The notes: generated by a model not told the origin, from the sequence alone. Counted from the first letter of the stretch, positions 22,814 through 37,429 are shown. The stretch: 64,000 nt of DNA from Dallia pectoralis (GCA_029465975.1 CM055755.1:1169930-1233929); one strand, 5' to 3'. A program made the numbers and translations.

Positions 22814-22984
22814 ACTATGCCCGAAACAATGAGACATCTCTTCACCAGAATATTCATTTGACATAAACGCACCCACGCATCTGCAACGACTTACAACTAA
22901 GCCATTTGTCCCATACAAGCATCTCAAACACTGTAACAATGGATTAATCAAAAAGCTTTCATTATCTTTAATGCTGGTTGCTTT

Positions 22985-23107
22985 GTAATGCTAACATTCA
23001 GCGCTGTGAATCATTCTAAGGATAGCATTCAGCTCTATGGTGGACGCTAAGAATAACAATTAGCACTTTGGTACTTTCTAGGAATAGCATTTGCTCAGTG
23101 GCGCATT
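22985..23107. repeat. Degenerate proto-repeats left of the 31-bp array
   Basis: Phrases such as gctaacattcagcgctgtg, aaggatagcattcagctct, agaataacaattagcactt and ggaatagcatttgctcag echo the neighbouring array at irregular spacing. They look like old or marginal copies. Confidence 0.6.
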
Positions 23108-23623
23108 CTGATGATAGCATTAGCACTTGGCTGAAATAATAATGATAGCATTAGCACTTGGCTGAAATAATAATGATAGCATTAGCACTTGGCTGAAATA
23201 ATAATGATAGCATTAGCACTTGGCTGAAATAATAATGATAGCGTTAGCACTTGGCTGAAATAATAATGATAGCATTAGCACTTGGCTGAAATAATAATGA
23301 TAGCGTTAGCATTGGGCCAAAATAATAATGATAGCGTTAGCACTTGACCAAAATAATAATGATAGCATTAGCACTTGACCAAAATAATAATGATAGCATT
23401 AGCACTTGACCAAAATAATAATGATAGCGTTAGCACTTGACCAAAATAATAATGATAGCGTTAGCACTTGACCAAAATCATAATGATAGCATTAGCACTT
23501 GACCAAAATCATAATGATAGCATTAGCACTTGACCAAAATAATAATGATAGCGTTAGCACATGACCAAAATAATAATGATAGCGTTAGCACTAGGCCGAA
23601 ATAATAATGATAGCGTTAGCACT
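23108..23623. repeat. 31-bp minisatellite (about 16.5 copies)
   Basis: The unit contains aataataatgatagcattag and cacttg plus ctgaa or ccaaa, period 31 bp. Left copies carry ggctgaa, middle and right copies gaccaaa, and the last ggccgaa, so variants occupy zones. Confidence 0.96.
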
Positions 23624-23817
23624 GCAGTGTGTGCTTAAAATAGTGTTAGCGCTAAGAGGCACTCTAGAATTTAGCATCTTCATTATTCTCACTGAAGCAT
23701 TAGTGTCTCTTAGTCCCAAAACAGACTCCTCAACATCCTCTGTTTGTTTACCTTTACCTTGGTGATATGCCCAGATAAACCATACTGTCTGTGTGTGATG
23801 TATTACAACTGTACTAC

Positions 23818-24910
<1,093 letters not shown>

Positions 24911-25225
24911 AGTGAGAGACAAACCCAGTGAGAGACAAACCCAGTGAGAGACAAACCCAGTGAGAGACAAACCCAGTGAGAGACAAACCCAGTGAGAGAC
25001 AAACCCAGTGAGAGACAAACCCAGTGAGAGACAAACCCAGTGAGAGACAAACCCAGTGAGAGACAAACCCAGTGAGAGACAAACCCAGTGAGAGACAAAC
25101 CCAGTGAGAGACAAACCCAGTGAGAGACAAACCCAGTGAGAGACAAACCCAGTGAGAGACAAACCCAGTGAGAGACAAACCCAGTGAGAGACAAACCCAG
25201 TGAGAGACAAACCCAGTGAGAGACA
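24911..25225. repeat. 16-bp minisatellite, 19.7 copies, no visible divergence
   Basis: The unit agtgagagacaaaccc repeats with every copy identical as far as I can read. As 16 is not a multiple of three and no frame has a stop, all three minus-strand frames give the same 16-residue cycle (SLTGFVSHWVCLSLGL). These are artefacts. Confidence 0.98.
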
Positions 25226-26720
25226 TGGCGTGCCTTTTAACTCTGTGAATTGTGGGCTCCTGCTGAGTGACACTTATCAACTGAAGCACCTGTCAACACA
25301 GATGATGATAACATAGATGTAGCTGACGCTTAGAGCAAACATCTACCGTAGGCTGAAGAGGGTGTGTGTGTGTATTTATTGTTCTGTGTGTGTGTGTGTG
25401 TGAGTAACCTACATGGGAACGCCAGTGGCTTTCAGCTTAGTGGTCCTGTCTCCCGTAATTATCTTGATGTTCGTGTTGCAGAGATGCAAATAAGTCCAGA
25501 AGAGGAAATATCGACAGTCAACGTGGCCCATGTCAGAACCAGAAGCCCACAAATACACGACTCCATGATGTCAAGTATTTGGTAAACCGGAATGATGTAT
25601 CCAACAATAACAAGCTTTGGTTTATCTCTGCGGTGGGTGTGTGAGCTAGCTGGCAGAGTGACAACCTGACAACTGGAATAATGAGGAAACGTTAACAGAA
25701 TTTGATGCATTAACCTGGAATCTAAGTCCTCTCCCACCACAGGATTTGACTGTCAAATGTGTTCACTCAACCGCTGTGGTAAATTACATAACTTGACATT
25801 CTTCTTAACTTTAAAGTTGTCACCGGTTCCTGTCAGCCAAGGAGAAGAAACGTGAACTGCAGAGAACCGATGAGCAGCTTTCAAACCCGAGTCTGTATTG
25901 CAATTATCCTCTCCCGCAATAGTCTGCATTAGTACAGAGGTTCGGCATCTCGACGAGATAAATGGAGATTCGTAACTGCCAACAAACATACGGTTTACCT
26001 CAATTCTATTTTCAACAGCTGGTGTACAAATCAATTCGGCTTCCACTCAGCTACGTTCGTCTATTTGCGGGAGTCCAGAAAAATCCATCTATCAAAGGCA
26101 TTTATAAAGGTCATTTATACGCCAACAGTCCAGTGAAATCAATGACAGGGGAATGACTGACAGACTCTCTCAGCAGGCAGGCCTTCCACAGCATATAGCT
26201 GACGGACGATCAGACAAGCCATCCTGTCCTGCGAGCCCACAGTCGTCCCCGGCTGTAGCATACAGCTGATATAGAGCAAGCTGACATTTCTGGGACAGGT
26301 GGATAAGTGTGAAGTCCAGCAGTGAAGGGTGTCAAACATGCTGGGATACTGAAGGGATTTGACTGAAGCCATAAATGGTTCCCTATTTCACCAACATCCC
26401 CCTGCGTGGGACTGGATGAGATGGCAGCATAAAGCACTACGTTGGAAACTGGAGTGACGTTTGGAACGGAGAACCGCGGACACGTGTTGAGAGAACTATT
26501 AGACCTTAGAGAGATTCATTCCATTTCTTCTTCTGAGGTGTTTCTTCTGCTTTCACAAAAACCCCTGGCCACCAGCATATTTATCTTTTAAGGTGCAACC
26601 TTTCCTGTCCAGACAGAGCCACCATTGCACATTGGTAGGCAAAAAGAAAATTTACAGAACAACATGTCTCCTTATCATATTACCACTCCAGTCAACATAT
26701 CAATGTCCAACACAAACACT
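25226..26720. other. Unique DNA with a short GT run
   Basis: A small (GT)n patch lies at 25361-25402. Several 60-97-codon frames on both strands between 25459 and 26437 have no recognisable domain. Nothing is claimed as a gene. Confidence 0.4.
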
Positions 26721-26721
26721 G

Positions 26722-27021
26722 GAAGATATGTGATGAATCAGAATGTAGGATAATGAGGACAGAAGATATGTGATGAATCAGAATGTAGGATAATGAGGAC
26801 AGAAGATATGTGATGAATCAGAATGTAGGATAATGAGGACAGAAGATATGTGATGAATCAGAATGTAGGATAATGAGGACAGAAGATATGTGATGAATCA
26901 GAATGTAGGATAATGAGGACAGAAGATATGTGATGAATCAGAATGTAGGATAATGAGGACAGAAGATATGTGATGAATCAGAATGTAGGATAATGAGGAC
27001 AGAAGATATGTGATGAATCAG
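26722..27021. repeat. 40-bp minisatellite, 7.5 copies, no visible divergence
   Basis: The unit contains gaagatatgtgatgaatcag and aatgtaggataatgaggac. Copies appear identical except the very first base. The array ends abruptly after half a unit. Confidence 0.98.
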
Positions 27022-27773
27022 TTTAGGTGTAGAAATTATGATGACATCCTCGTGTGGTTTTCAAACGGCAGTCACAGAACAGTTATTGGGGAATTAAATA
27101 AATATTACTGACTAGTCTGGTTGAATAAATACAGTTCAAATAAAAATTGCCATGAGTTTGGATCGACGGAACGCTTGCCCTTATTTTGGAGCATGAGACC
27201 TTGGCTCAGAAAGTTAGATCGTCTGAGTCCACAAAGACACCCTGCTCACTACAAGCCCACAGAGCTTTAGGGGATGTTAGCATGCCATTTAGGACAGACA
27301 CAATGTCTACTGGAATAAAACCTAGAGGCACTTGCAATTCTGCTCACAGCGAAGCACTTCCTGTGTCTTTGTTTGTCTTGGGGATAAATGACAGACAGCA
27401 AACAGAAATGTCCCCACTCTGTGGCATTAATGTCAGACCTCATCCAGTATGCGTCACCACTGGCTCAATGTGTCCTGTGAAGAATGCTAGTTTCTTCCTG
27501 TGCTCTTGACACGAGTAAAGCACTCTCTAGGTAATAGTGAGCTATTTGGGAGGCGGACACCAGAGTGGATGCTGAAGGAGTGTGCTAATAACTAGTGTGC
27601 TAATAACTAGTGTGTGAAGGGTCAGATCCGGTCGGTCAGCACTCTAAAACAACTCCTACTAAAGACTGATTCAACAGCAAACACATGTTTGCACTGATAT
27701 GGACACAATCACAGAAAAACACATGCGTGCACGCTCATATGCTCACAACAACAGACAAACACGCATGTACACG
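27022..27773. other. Unique DNA, no gene recognised
   Basis: A 107-codon plus-strand frame at 27186-27509 shows no domain or signal I recognise. A short duplication (gtgctaataactagt twice) lies at about 27580-27612. Confidence 0.4.
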
Positions 27774-28316
27774 CTCGGTGGGAGGTAACATTGTAGCTCG
27801 GTGGGAGGTAACATTGTATCTCAGTGAGAGGTAACATTGTATCTCAGTGGGAGGTAACATTGTATCTCAGTGGGAGGTAACATTGCATCTCAGTGGGAGG
27901 TAACATTGCATCTCAGTGGGAGGTAACATTGTATCTCAGTGGGAGGTAACATTGTATCTCAGTGAGAGGTAACATTGCATCTCGGTGGGAGGTAACATTG
28001 TATCTCAGTGGGAGGTAACATTGTAGCTCGGTGGGAGGTAACATTGTATCTCAGTGGGAGGTAACATTGTATCTCAGTGGGAGGTAACATTGCATCTCAG
28101 TGGGAGGTAACATTGTATCTCAGTGGGAGGTAACATTGTATCTCAGTGAGAGGTAACATTGTATCTCAGTGGGAGGTAACATTGTATCTCAGTGAGAGGT
28201 AACATTGTATCTCAGTGAGAGGGAACATTGCATCTCGGTGGGAGGTAACATTGTATCTCGGTGGGAGGTAACATTGCATCTCAGTGGGAGGTAACATTCT
28301 ATCTTGGTGGGAGGTG
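27774..28316. repeat. 23-bp minisatellite (about 23 copies)
   Basis: The unit ctcagtgggaggtaacattg plus tat has period 23 bp. Variants are ctcag/ctcgg, gggag/gagag and tgtat/tgcat/tgtag. Confidence 0.96.
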
Positions 28317-29017
28317 TGGAGTGGCAAGATTAGCCAATCAATCCCAGTGCCCAATTGAATTCAAAGACATCCCTTGTGCTCATAAAAACAAAATTATGTT
28401 ATTAAATACACCATGACATTATGAAATATACCATTACATTAATAAATATGGTATATGAAAAAGGGTATGATATTGTTAAATTGGTCAATGAATTAGAAAA
28501 TAGTCCCTGAAATGATGATACATGACATTATGCAAAAGTAATTAAAGTAAAAAAGCTGATTATCATTACTGAATACAACTAAGAGAAAAGACACTTGAAA
28601 ATACAGTCTATTGTTATGAAATATAATTAAAAAACTTTGTGATTTGCCACTTAAAATAATATATTTATATACTATTTTATTAATGGTATTTATTATTACA
28701 TTTTGAAGTTTTGGTCCAACATAATACAACGCTGTAGTTTGAACAAATACATCAATAATTTCACAGTTATTAATGTCATTTGTATATCAGATTGGGGAAA
28801 GAAGGCTGGCTGCTAAGCATTAAAGTGCCTGTAAACTCGACATGAAGTCTTATTAATGTTCACATTATCTTAGTTAAGTATCGTCATAATCACCCAGACA
28901 ATTTGTATAGCTTAATTGAGACAGTTCAGCTGACGCCACGGGCATACACAGCCTCATTAATATGAACAACACTGATTTTACACAAACATTCGCACATGGG
29001 AATTATTATTATTATAA
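28317..29017. other. Unique very AT-rich DNA
   Basis: Contains an irregular block around 28395-28450 with ttatgaaatacaccattac-type phrases. No gene seen. Confidence 0.4.
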
Positions 29018-32000
29018 TACCTACAGTACATGGTAATAGTACTAACTTAACTTATGAAATACCTACAGTACATGGTAATAGTACTTACTTAACTTGTGAA
29101 ATACCTACAGTACATGGTAATAGTACTTACTTAACTTGTGAAATACCTACAGTACATGGTAATAGTACTAACTTAACTTATGAAATACCTACAGTACATG
29201 GTAATAGTACTAACTTAACTTATGAAATACCTACAGTACATGGTAATAGTACTAACTTAACTTGTGAAATACCTACAGTACATGGTAATAGTACTAACTT
29301 AACTTATGAAATACCTACAGTACATGGTAATAGTACTAACTTAACTTATGAAATACCTACAGTACATGGTAATAGTACTAACTTAACTTATGAAATACCT
29401 ACAGTACATGGTAATAGTACTAACTTAACTTATGAAATACCTACAGTACATGGTAATAGTACTAACTTAAATACCTTATGAAATACCTACAGTACATGGT
29501 AATAGTACTAAACTTAACTTATGAAATACCTAATACAGTACATGGTAATAGTACTTACTTAACTTGTGAAATACCTACAGTACATGGTAATAGTACTAAC
29601 TTAACTTATGAAATACCTACAGTACATGGTAATAGTACTAACTTAACTTATGAAATACCTACAGTACATGGTAATAGTACTAACTTAACTTATGAAATAC
29701 CTACAGTACATGGTAATAGTACTAACTTAACTTATGAAATACCTACAGTACATGGTAATAGTACTAACTTAACTTATGAAATACCTACAGTACATGGTAA
29801 TAGTACTAACTTAAAATACTTGGTAATGAAATACCTACAGTACATGGTAATAGTACTAACTTAACTTATGAAATACCTACAGTACATGGTAATAGTACTA
29901 ACTTAACTTATGAAATACCTACAGTACATGGTAATAGTACTAACTTAACTTATGAAATACCTACAGTACATGGTAATAGTACTAACTTAACTTATGAAAT
30001 ACCTACAGTACATGGTAATAGTACTAACTTAACTTATGAAATACCTACAGTACATGGTAATAGTACTAACTTAACTTATGAAATACCTACAGTACATGGT
30101 AATAGTACTAACTTAACTTATGAAATACCTACAGTACATGGTAATAGTACTAACTTAACTTATGAAATACCTACAGTACATGGTAATAGTACTAACTTAA
30201 CTTATGAAATACCTACAGTACATGGTAATAGTACTAACTTAACTTATGAAATACCTACAGTACATGGTAATAGTACTAACTTAACTTATGAAATACCTAC
30301 AGTACATGGTAATAGTACTAACTTAACTTATGAAATACCTACAGTACATGGTAATAGTACTAACTTAACTTATGAAATACCTACAGTACATGGTAATAGT
30401 ACTAACTTAACCTTATGAAATACCTAACAGTACATGGTAATAGTACTAACTTAACTTATGAAATACCTACAGTACATGGTAATAGTACTAACTTAACTTA
30501 TGAAATACCTACAGTACATGGTAATAGTACTAACTTAACTTATGAAATACCTACAGTACATACATGGTAATAGTACTAACTTAACTTATGAAATACCTAC
30601 AGTACATGGTAATAGTACTTACTTAACTTATGAAATACCTACAGTACATGGTAATAGTACTTACTTAACTTATGAAATACCTACAGTACATGGTAATAGT
30701 ACTAACTTAACTTATGAAATACCTACAGTACATGGTAATAGTACTAACTTAACTTATGAAATACCTACAGTACATGGTAATAGTACTAACTTAACTTATG
30801 AAATACCTACAGTACATGGTAATAGTACTTACTTAACTTATGAAATACCTACAGTACATGGTAATAGTACTAACTTAACTTATGAAATACCTACAGTACA
30901 TGGTAATAGTACTAACTTAACTTATGAAATACCTACAGTACATGGTAATAGTACTAACTTAACTTATGAAATACCTACAGTACATGGTAATAGTACTAAC
31001 TTAACTTATGAAATACCTACAGTATGGTAATAGTACTAACTTAACTTATGAAATACCTACAGTACATGGTAATAGTACTAACTTAACTTATGAAATACCT
31101 ACAGTACATGGTAATAGTACTTACTTAACTTATGAAATACCTACAGTATGGTAATAGTACTAACTTAACTTATGAAATACCTACAGTACATGGTAATAGT
31201 ACTTACTTAACTTGTGAAATACCTACAGTATGGTAATAGTACTAACTTAACTTATGAAATACCTACAGTACATGGTAATAGTACTTACTTAACTTGTGAA
31301 ATACCTACAGTACATGGTAATAGTACTAACTTAACTTATGAAATACCTACAGTACATGGTAATAGTACTTACTTAACTTGTGAAATACCTACAGTATGGT
31401 AATAGAACTAACTTAACTTATGAAATACCTACAGTACATGGTAATAGTACTTACTTAACTTGTGAAATACCTACAGTATGGTAATAGTACTAACTTAACT
31501 TATGAAATACCTACAGTACATGGTAATAGTACTTACTTAACTTGTGAAATACCTACAGTACATGGTAATAGTACTAACTTAACTTATGAAATACCTACAG
31601 TACATGGTAATAGTACTAACTTAACTTATGAAATACCTACAGTACATGGTAATAGTACTTACTTAACTTGTGAAATACCTACAGTACATGGTAATAGTAC
31701 TAACTTAACTTATGAAATACCTACAGTATGGTAATAGTACTATCTTAACTTGTGAAATACCTACAGTACATGGTAATAGTACTAACTTAACTTATGAAAT
31801 ACCTACAGTACATGGTAATAGTACTAACTTAACTTATGAAATACCTACAGTACATGGTAATAGTACTAACTTAACTTATGAAATACCTACAGTACATGGT
31901 AATAGTACTTACTTAACTTGTGAAATACCTACAGTACATGGTAATAGTACTAACTTAACTTATGAAATACCTACAGTACATGGTAATAGTACTTACTTAA

Positions 32001-33837
32001 CTTGTGAAATACCTACAGTACATGGTAATAGTACTAACTTAACTTATGAAATACCTACAGTACATGGTAATAGTACTATCTTAACTTACGAAATACCTAC
32101 AGTACATGGTAATAGTACTTACTTAACTTATGAAATACCTACAGTACATGGTAATAGTACTAACTTAACTTGTGAAATACCTACAGTACATGGTAATAGT
32201 ACTAACTTAACTTATGAAATACCTACAGTACATGGTAATAGTACTTACTTAACTTATGAAATACCTACAGTACATGGTAATAGTACTAACTTAACTTGTG
32301 AAATACCTACAGTACATGGTAATAGTACTAACTTAACTTATGAAATACCTACAGTACATGGTAATAGTACTAACTTAACTTATGAAATACCTACAGTACA
32401 TGGTAATAGTACTAACTTAACTTATGAAATACCTACAGTACATGGTAATAGTACTAACTTAACTTATGAAATACCTACAGTACATGGTAATAGTACTAAC
32501 TTAACTTATGAAATACCTACAGTACATGGTAATAGTACTTACTTAACTTGTGAAATACCTACAGTACATGGTAATAGTACTTACTTAACTTGTGAAATAC
32601 CTACAGTACATGGTAATAGTACTAACTTAACTTATGAAATACCTACAGTACATGGTAATAGTACTAACTTAACTTATGAAATACCTACAGTACATGGTAA
32701 TAGTACTAACTTAACTTATGAAATACCTACAGTACATGGTAATAGTACTAACTTAACTTATGAAATACCTACAGTACATGGTAATAGTACTTACTTAACT
32801 TGTGAAATACCTACAGTACATGGTAATAGTACTTACTTAACTTATGAAATACCTACAGTACATGGTAATAGTACTAACTTAACTTATGAAATACCTACAG
32901 TACATGGTAATAGTACTAACTTAACTTATGAAATACCTACAGTACATGGTAATAGTACTTACTTAACTTGTGAAATACCTACAGTACATGGTAATAGTAC
33001 TTACTTAACTTGTGAAATACCTACAGTACATGGTAATAGTACTAACTTAACTTATGAAATACCTACAGTACATGGTAATAGTACTTACTTAACTTATGAA
33101 ATACCTACAGTACATGGTAATAGTACTAACTTAACTTATGAAATACCTACAGTACATGGTAATAGTACTAACTTAACTTATGAAATACCTACAGTACATG
33201 GTAATAGTACTTACTTAACTTGTGAAATACCTACAGTACATGGTAATAGTACTTACTTAACTTATGAAATACCTACAGTACATGGTAATAGTACTTACTT
33301 AACTTGTGAAATACCTACAGTACATGGTAATAGTACTTACTTAACTTATGAAATACCTACAGTACATGGTAATAGTACTAACTTAACTTATGAAATACCT
33401 ACAGTACATGGTAATAGTACTTACTTAACTTGTGAAATACCTACAGTACATGGTAATAGTACTTACTTAACTTGTGAAATACCTACAGTACATGGTAATA
33501 GTACTTACTTAACTTGTGAAATACCTACAGTACATGGTAATAGTACTTACTTAACTTGTGAAATACCTACAGTACATGGTAATAGTACTAACTTAACTTA
33601 TGAAATACCTACAGTACATGGTAATAGTACTTACTTAACTTGTGAAATACCTACAGTACATGGTAATAGTACTAACTTAACTTATGAAATACCTACAGTA
33701 CATGGTAATAGTACTAACTTAACTTATGAAATACCTACAGTACATGGTAATAGTACTAACTTAACTTATGAAATACCTACAGTACATGGTAATAGTACTA
33801 ACTTAACTTGTGAAATACCTACAGTACATGGTACTTA
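29018..33837. repeat. Giant 42-bp minisatellite (about 115 copies, 4.8 kb)
   Basis: The unit contains acctacagtacatggtaata and gtactaacttaacttatg, period 42 bp. The main variants are taac/ttac and ttatg/ttgtg, plus a rare tatc. With a 42-bp period the frame reading IPTVHGNSTNLTYE stays open, reaching 708 codons at 31712-33838. Small indels (29466, 29508, 29532, 29813, 30411, 30560, and a 2-bp loss at six sites between 31020 and 31724) break that frame repeatedly. I therefore regard the array as non-coding satellite-like DNA. Confidence 0.98.
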
Positions 33838-35097
33838 ACTAAAACTAGCTTAGCGCTTAGCGACTTCAACGTTTGTGTCAACTGTCAGCTAATCAGAAAA
33901 AGAAACAAAATATACTGAAATAGCTTTGAGGTTAGCACAATCTACATACATATACAATCACATTTTGACCCGCAGATCTTGTTGCCAACGTAGTTAAACA
34001 AGAGACAAAACAGCTTAATAAATTGGGTCAATCTGGTTATTCAAAAGTAGCTGAATTCCAATCAGGCAAATCTAACAACTACCTGCGGAAATGTGAAAAA
34101 CTGTCATTAGAAATGGACGCTGCACCTAGTTCCTTACGCTAACGAGTTTTGAATGCTTTTGATGGCTCTCTGTAAATGCAATCTATTCCTGCCGACTCCT
34201 GGGTGTTTAGAAGCTGAATAAAGACACATTTCTATAGAACCTGAATGGGACAAATCCAGTAATTGATGTTACCTTTGCGACGTGAGGAGGTCATTTTCAT
34301 TGGGAGACGAATTCAATGACGAAAATATGTACATCTTTTGATCCCATCCAAAAAAGGATTATTGCACTCATCAAAGTCCCCCTACATTTATTGACGGGAA
34401 ATATTTGTATTTTTTTACATTTGAATTTCATCCAGTGTAACATATAGATACTGCATTCATCTATAAATAGTAGAACAACAAGACAAGCTGTATTATTAAT
34501 TTAACCCTAATAAAAGAAGTTTCTAACAGGAAGGTCAGAGAGTAATAGAAGAAAACATTTTGTTTGCCTTTACTAACGCGTGGGTTTGAAGGGAGTGATA
34601 AAGTCAACGTTCAAAATCAACGTTCATGGTTCTTTAAATAAAGAGAACATACAACGAACGGCAAAAAATATATTCACAGTAAATCTGAGTGCGCTTAAAT
34701 CAGCGACTACTAATGATAAAATAGTTACATCTAACAACGAACACTTACCCCCACTGAAACGTGACGTTGAAACAATAACCGACAAGGTGGAATCCAAACT
34801 ACAGTGTTAAATAACCCCAGTGATTGCTAACCAGCCCCAACTGTGCTAAAAACAAAACAATCACCAGACACAGGAAGTGCACCCCGCTCTGACTTCCTGT
34901 GTAGAACCAAAACTCACCACACTCGTGGCAGGAACAGAATTGTACTTTTATTGGTTGGTGAAATTAAAGAAACATTGACCTTATGGAAATGTTCCCACAT
35001 TGCATGAAAATATCCAATAAAAGATGCCAATGTTTCAAATACACTGTAGACAAACAGCAATAAAGTATGATCTCTTTCTTCTCAAACACATCGTCTC
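33838..35097. other. Unique AT-rich DNA; one 76-codon frame of unknown status
   Basis: A plus-strand frame at 34580-34810 (begins MGLKGVIKSTFKINVHG, Lys/Asn/Thr-rich) is not low-complexity and is not made by a repeat. It matches nothing I recognise. No splice or promoter context supports it. Confidence 0.3.
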
Positions 35098-35305
35098 ATC
35101 TGTCCAAAGTTCTCTCAGCTCTCTCTACCTCCCTCCCTACATCTCCATCACTCTCTCCATCTCTCCCTCCCTCCATCTCTCCCTCCCTCCCTCCATCTCT
35201 CCCTCCCTCCACTCCCTCCCTCCCTCCCTCCATCTCTACCTCCCTCTCTCCATCTCTCTCTCCCTCCATCACCATCTTTGTCTCTCTCTATCTCTCTCCA
35301 GTTCC
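35098..35305. repeat. Polypyrimidine (CCCTCCCT)n tract
   Basis: About 200 bp of ctccctccctccatctct-type sequence, nearly pure pyrimidine on the plus strand. Such mirror-symmetric tracts can form triplex (H-DNA) structures in vitro. Open frames across it are artefacts. Confidence 0.95.
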
Positions 35306-35867
35306 AATCTATTATGTTCCTCACTGCCCAGATACAATGGCTCACAGTCGTTTAACACAAGGGCTCTTAAATGAGTTAGCAGAAAATGGAGATGTAATAA
35401 CTGTGTGATGTGGCTGTATGAGGAGGCCGTCCTCACATCTCGCCAGATAAAGTCAGCACAATTATCATTTCCACTCATACACTAGTCATCCGTCGCTGAC
35501 AGAGGAAATGGGGGAACCGGCCACCCACACTTGTGTCTGTGAAAACCCCAGCGTTGTGTAGCTCCTCTGTGGCCTTTCTGAGAAGTTATAAAGAACATGG
35601 ACTAAATGGACTAAATGGAATGCCAGGGCCAGACAGTGTAATGAATATTAAAGGACAGCTCTAGCGTTGCATTTTGCCAGATCTGATAAGACTTCCGATA
35701 AGCTTTCTCAGGTTAAAAGCTCCAGAGTGTCCTTCTGAATGTTCAGTCACAGTCAGATACAACATGCACAGTAATGTATACACACACTACTGCCAAGTTA
35801 AAAGTGTTTCCTCTCCACCTTTTTCTAACAATAGTTCAACAGCAATCAGGGACCTTGAGTGCAGATG

Positions 35868-36095
35868 ATTCCTCTCTCTCCCTCTCTCTCACTCCATCTC
35901 TCACATATCCTCTCCCTCTCCCTCTCTCCTCTCACTCCCTCGTCTCTCTCTCCTCTCTCTCTCCCTCCCTCTCACTTCCTCTCTCACATATCCTCTCTCC
36001 TCTCACTCCCTCTCTCTCTCCTCTCTCTCCTCTCTCTCTCCCTCCCTCTCACTTCCTCTCACATATCCTCTCTCCTGTCACTTCCTCTCTAACCA
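35868..36095. repeat. Second polypyrimidine tract with internal duplication
   Basis: ctctctcc/ctccctct sequence with three occurrences of cacatatcctctc at about 35900, 35985 and 36060, spaced roughly 80 bp, so a longer unit has been duplicated within the tract. A weaker pyrimidine patch follows at 36250-36370. Confidence 0.9.
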
Positions 36096-36370
36096 TATCC
36101 AATACAGATATGTAAAAAGACACATTGATTTATGTAGAACTGAAATTACTTAACATTCACATCATAAACAACCAGCCACCAGAAGAATAATTCTATAGAT
36201 ATTTTTACGTAGCAAAAAATAAACTGGTCCATGTATTAGCAACAGCTTTCTCCCCCACCTCCCCCATCTCTCTCTCTTTCACTGTATTTTCCTCTTTACT
36301 TTTTTCTTTCTCCTCCGTTTACTCTTCCTTTCTCATCTACCTCTTTTGCTCATTTCTTCATGAAATAGCC

Positions 36371-37420
36371 TTAATTTCTCAGAACAAGGAAAAAATGACA
36401 CGTTTTGGAAGCAAGTTCTTTGTTTTGGCCATTTTGAGCCGTTCATTGAACCCACAATTGCTGATGCTCCAGATGCAAAACAGTTTTCAGCTGTTCTAAA
36501 ATTTGATACTGATCAGATACATACTGCAATATCTAAATTCTGATCAGATATTTACTGCATATCTAAATACTAAAGATAACTACTGATAGCTCAATATACC
36601 AAAGATAAATACCAGGACTGTAGGTTTAAACATTGGAATAACAATGCAGAAAACAACCCAAAGCATATATTTCTTTCTGGCCATTAACACTGAAACTGTG
36701 AAATGTTTAATCGTCAGGTAAAAATACACTCCACCCGCTGCTAAATTGTATTTTTTAATTGAAGAAATTGTTGTGAACTAATAAAGTGTTTCCACTCTGT
36801 GGTATCTAGTCTGTGCTACAGTGTAGCTAGGCACAGGCGTTTACGAGTAGTACACAATACACATGAAACGCTCATCTGGGAATACAGGAGATCTTACACT
36901 TTCTGGAAGCTGCCGTCACATCATTACTAATTTCCCTGAGGACCTGACAAAACCTCTCTCTGTGTAATACAACACTGGAATGGGCCATGGAACAAAAAAC
37001 GTGTTTAATTTGCTAATTATTCTTGGTGAGAAGGCCAAACCAGCTCTTTAAATGCACATGTACTGTAAACACACAAACACACACCAATTAGCCTGCTGCT
37101 TACGCCCGGATTACTAACATATCAATTGTCACGAACGGTGTTTAACATAATATTAACAATGATTAAATTCTGTGTCCGCGATTTAAATAGCTAGTCCAAA
37201 GGGATTTATACAACCCCCAAGGTACGCCGAACAGTTTCTCATATCTGCACAAGTACCACGGTGAGATAATATTTTTAGACCCTGTAATTTCCTTCCCTTG
37301 TTTTAGTAGTCATTTTTATACGAGTGCCTGACTGCTAAAAGACAATGACCCGTAACAGCGCAGAGGTAATAATATGTCTGTGTTCAAAATGACATCGTCT
37401 TCCAGATGCCGCGCACTTAT
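36371..37420. other. Unique AT-rich DNA, no gene seen
   Basis: No tandem repeats and no convincing frames. Confidence 0.4.
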
Positions 37421-37429
37421 TTCCACAAT

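Noticed and set aside
31712..33838. 708-codon open frame with a 14-residue glycosylation-site-rich repeat
   Set aside because: The open frame follows from a 42-bp period without stops. Indels in the same array destroy the frame repeatedly, and there is no signal peptide or unique flanking domain.
35067..36115. Ser/Pro-rich frames of about 60-115 codons
   Set aside because: They are translations of CT-rich tracts, open in several frames.
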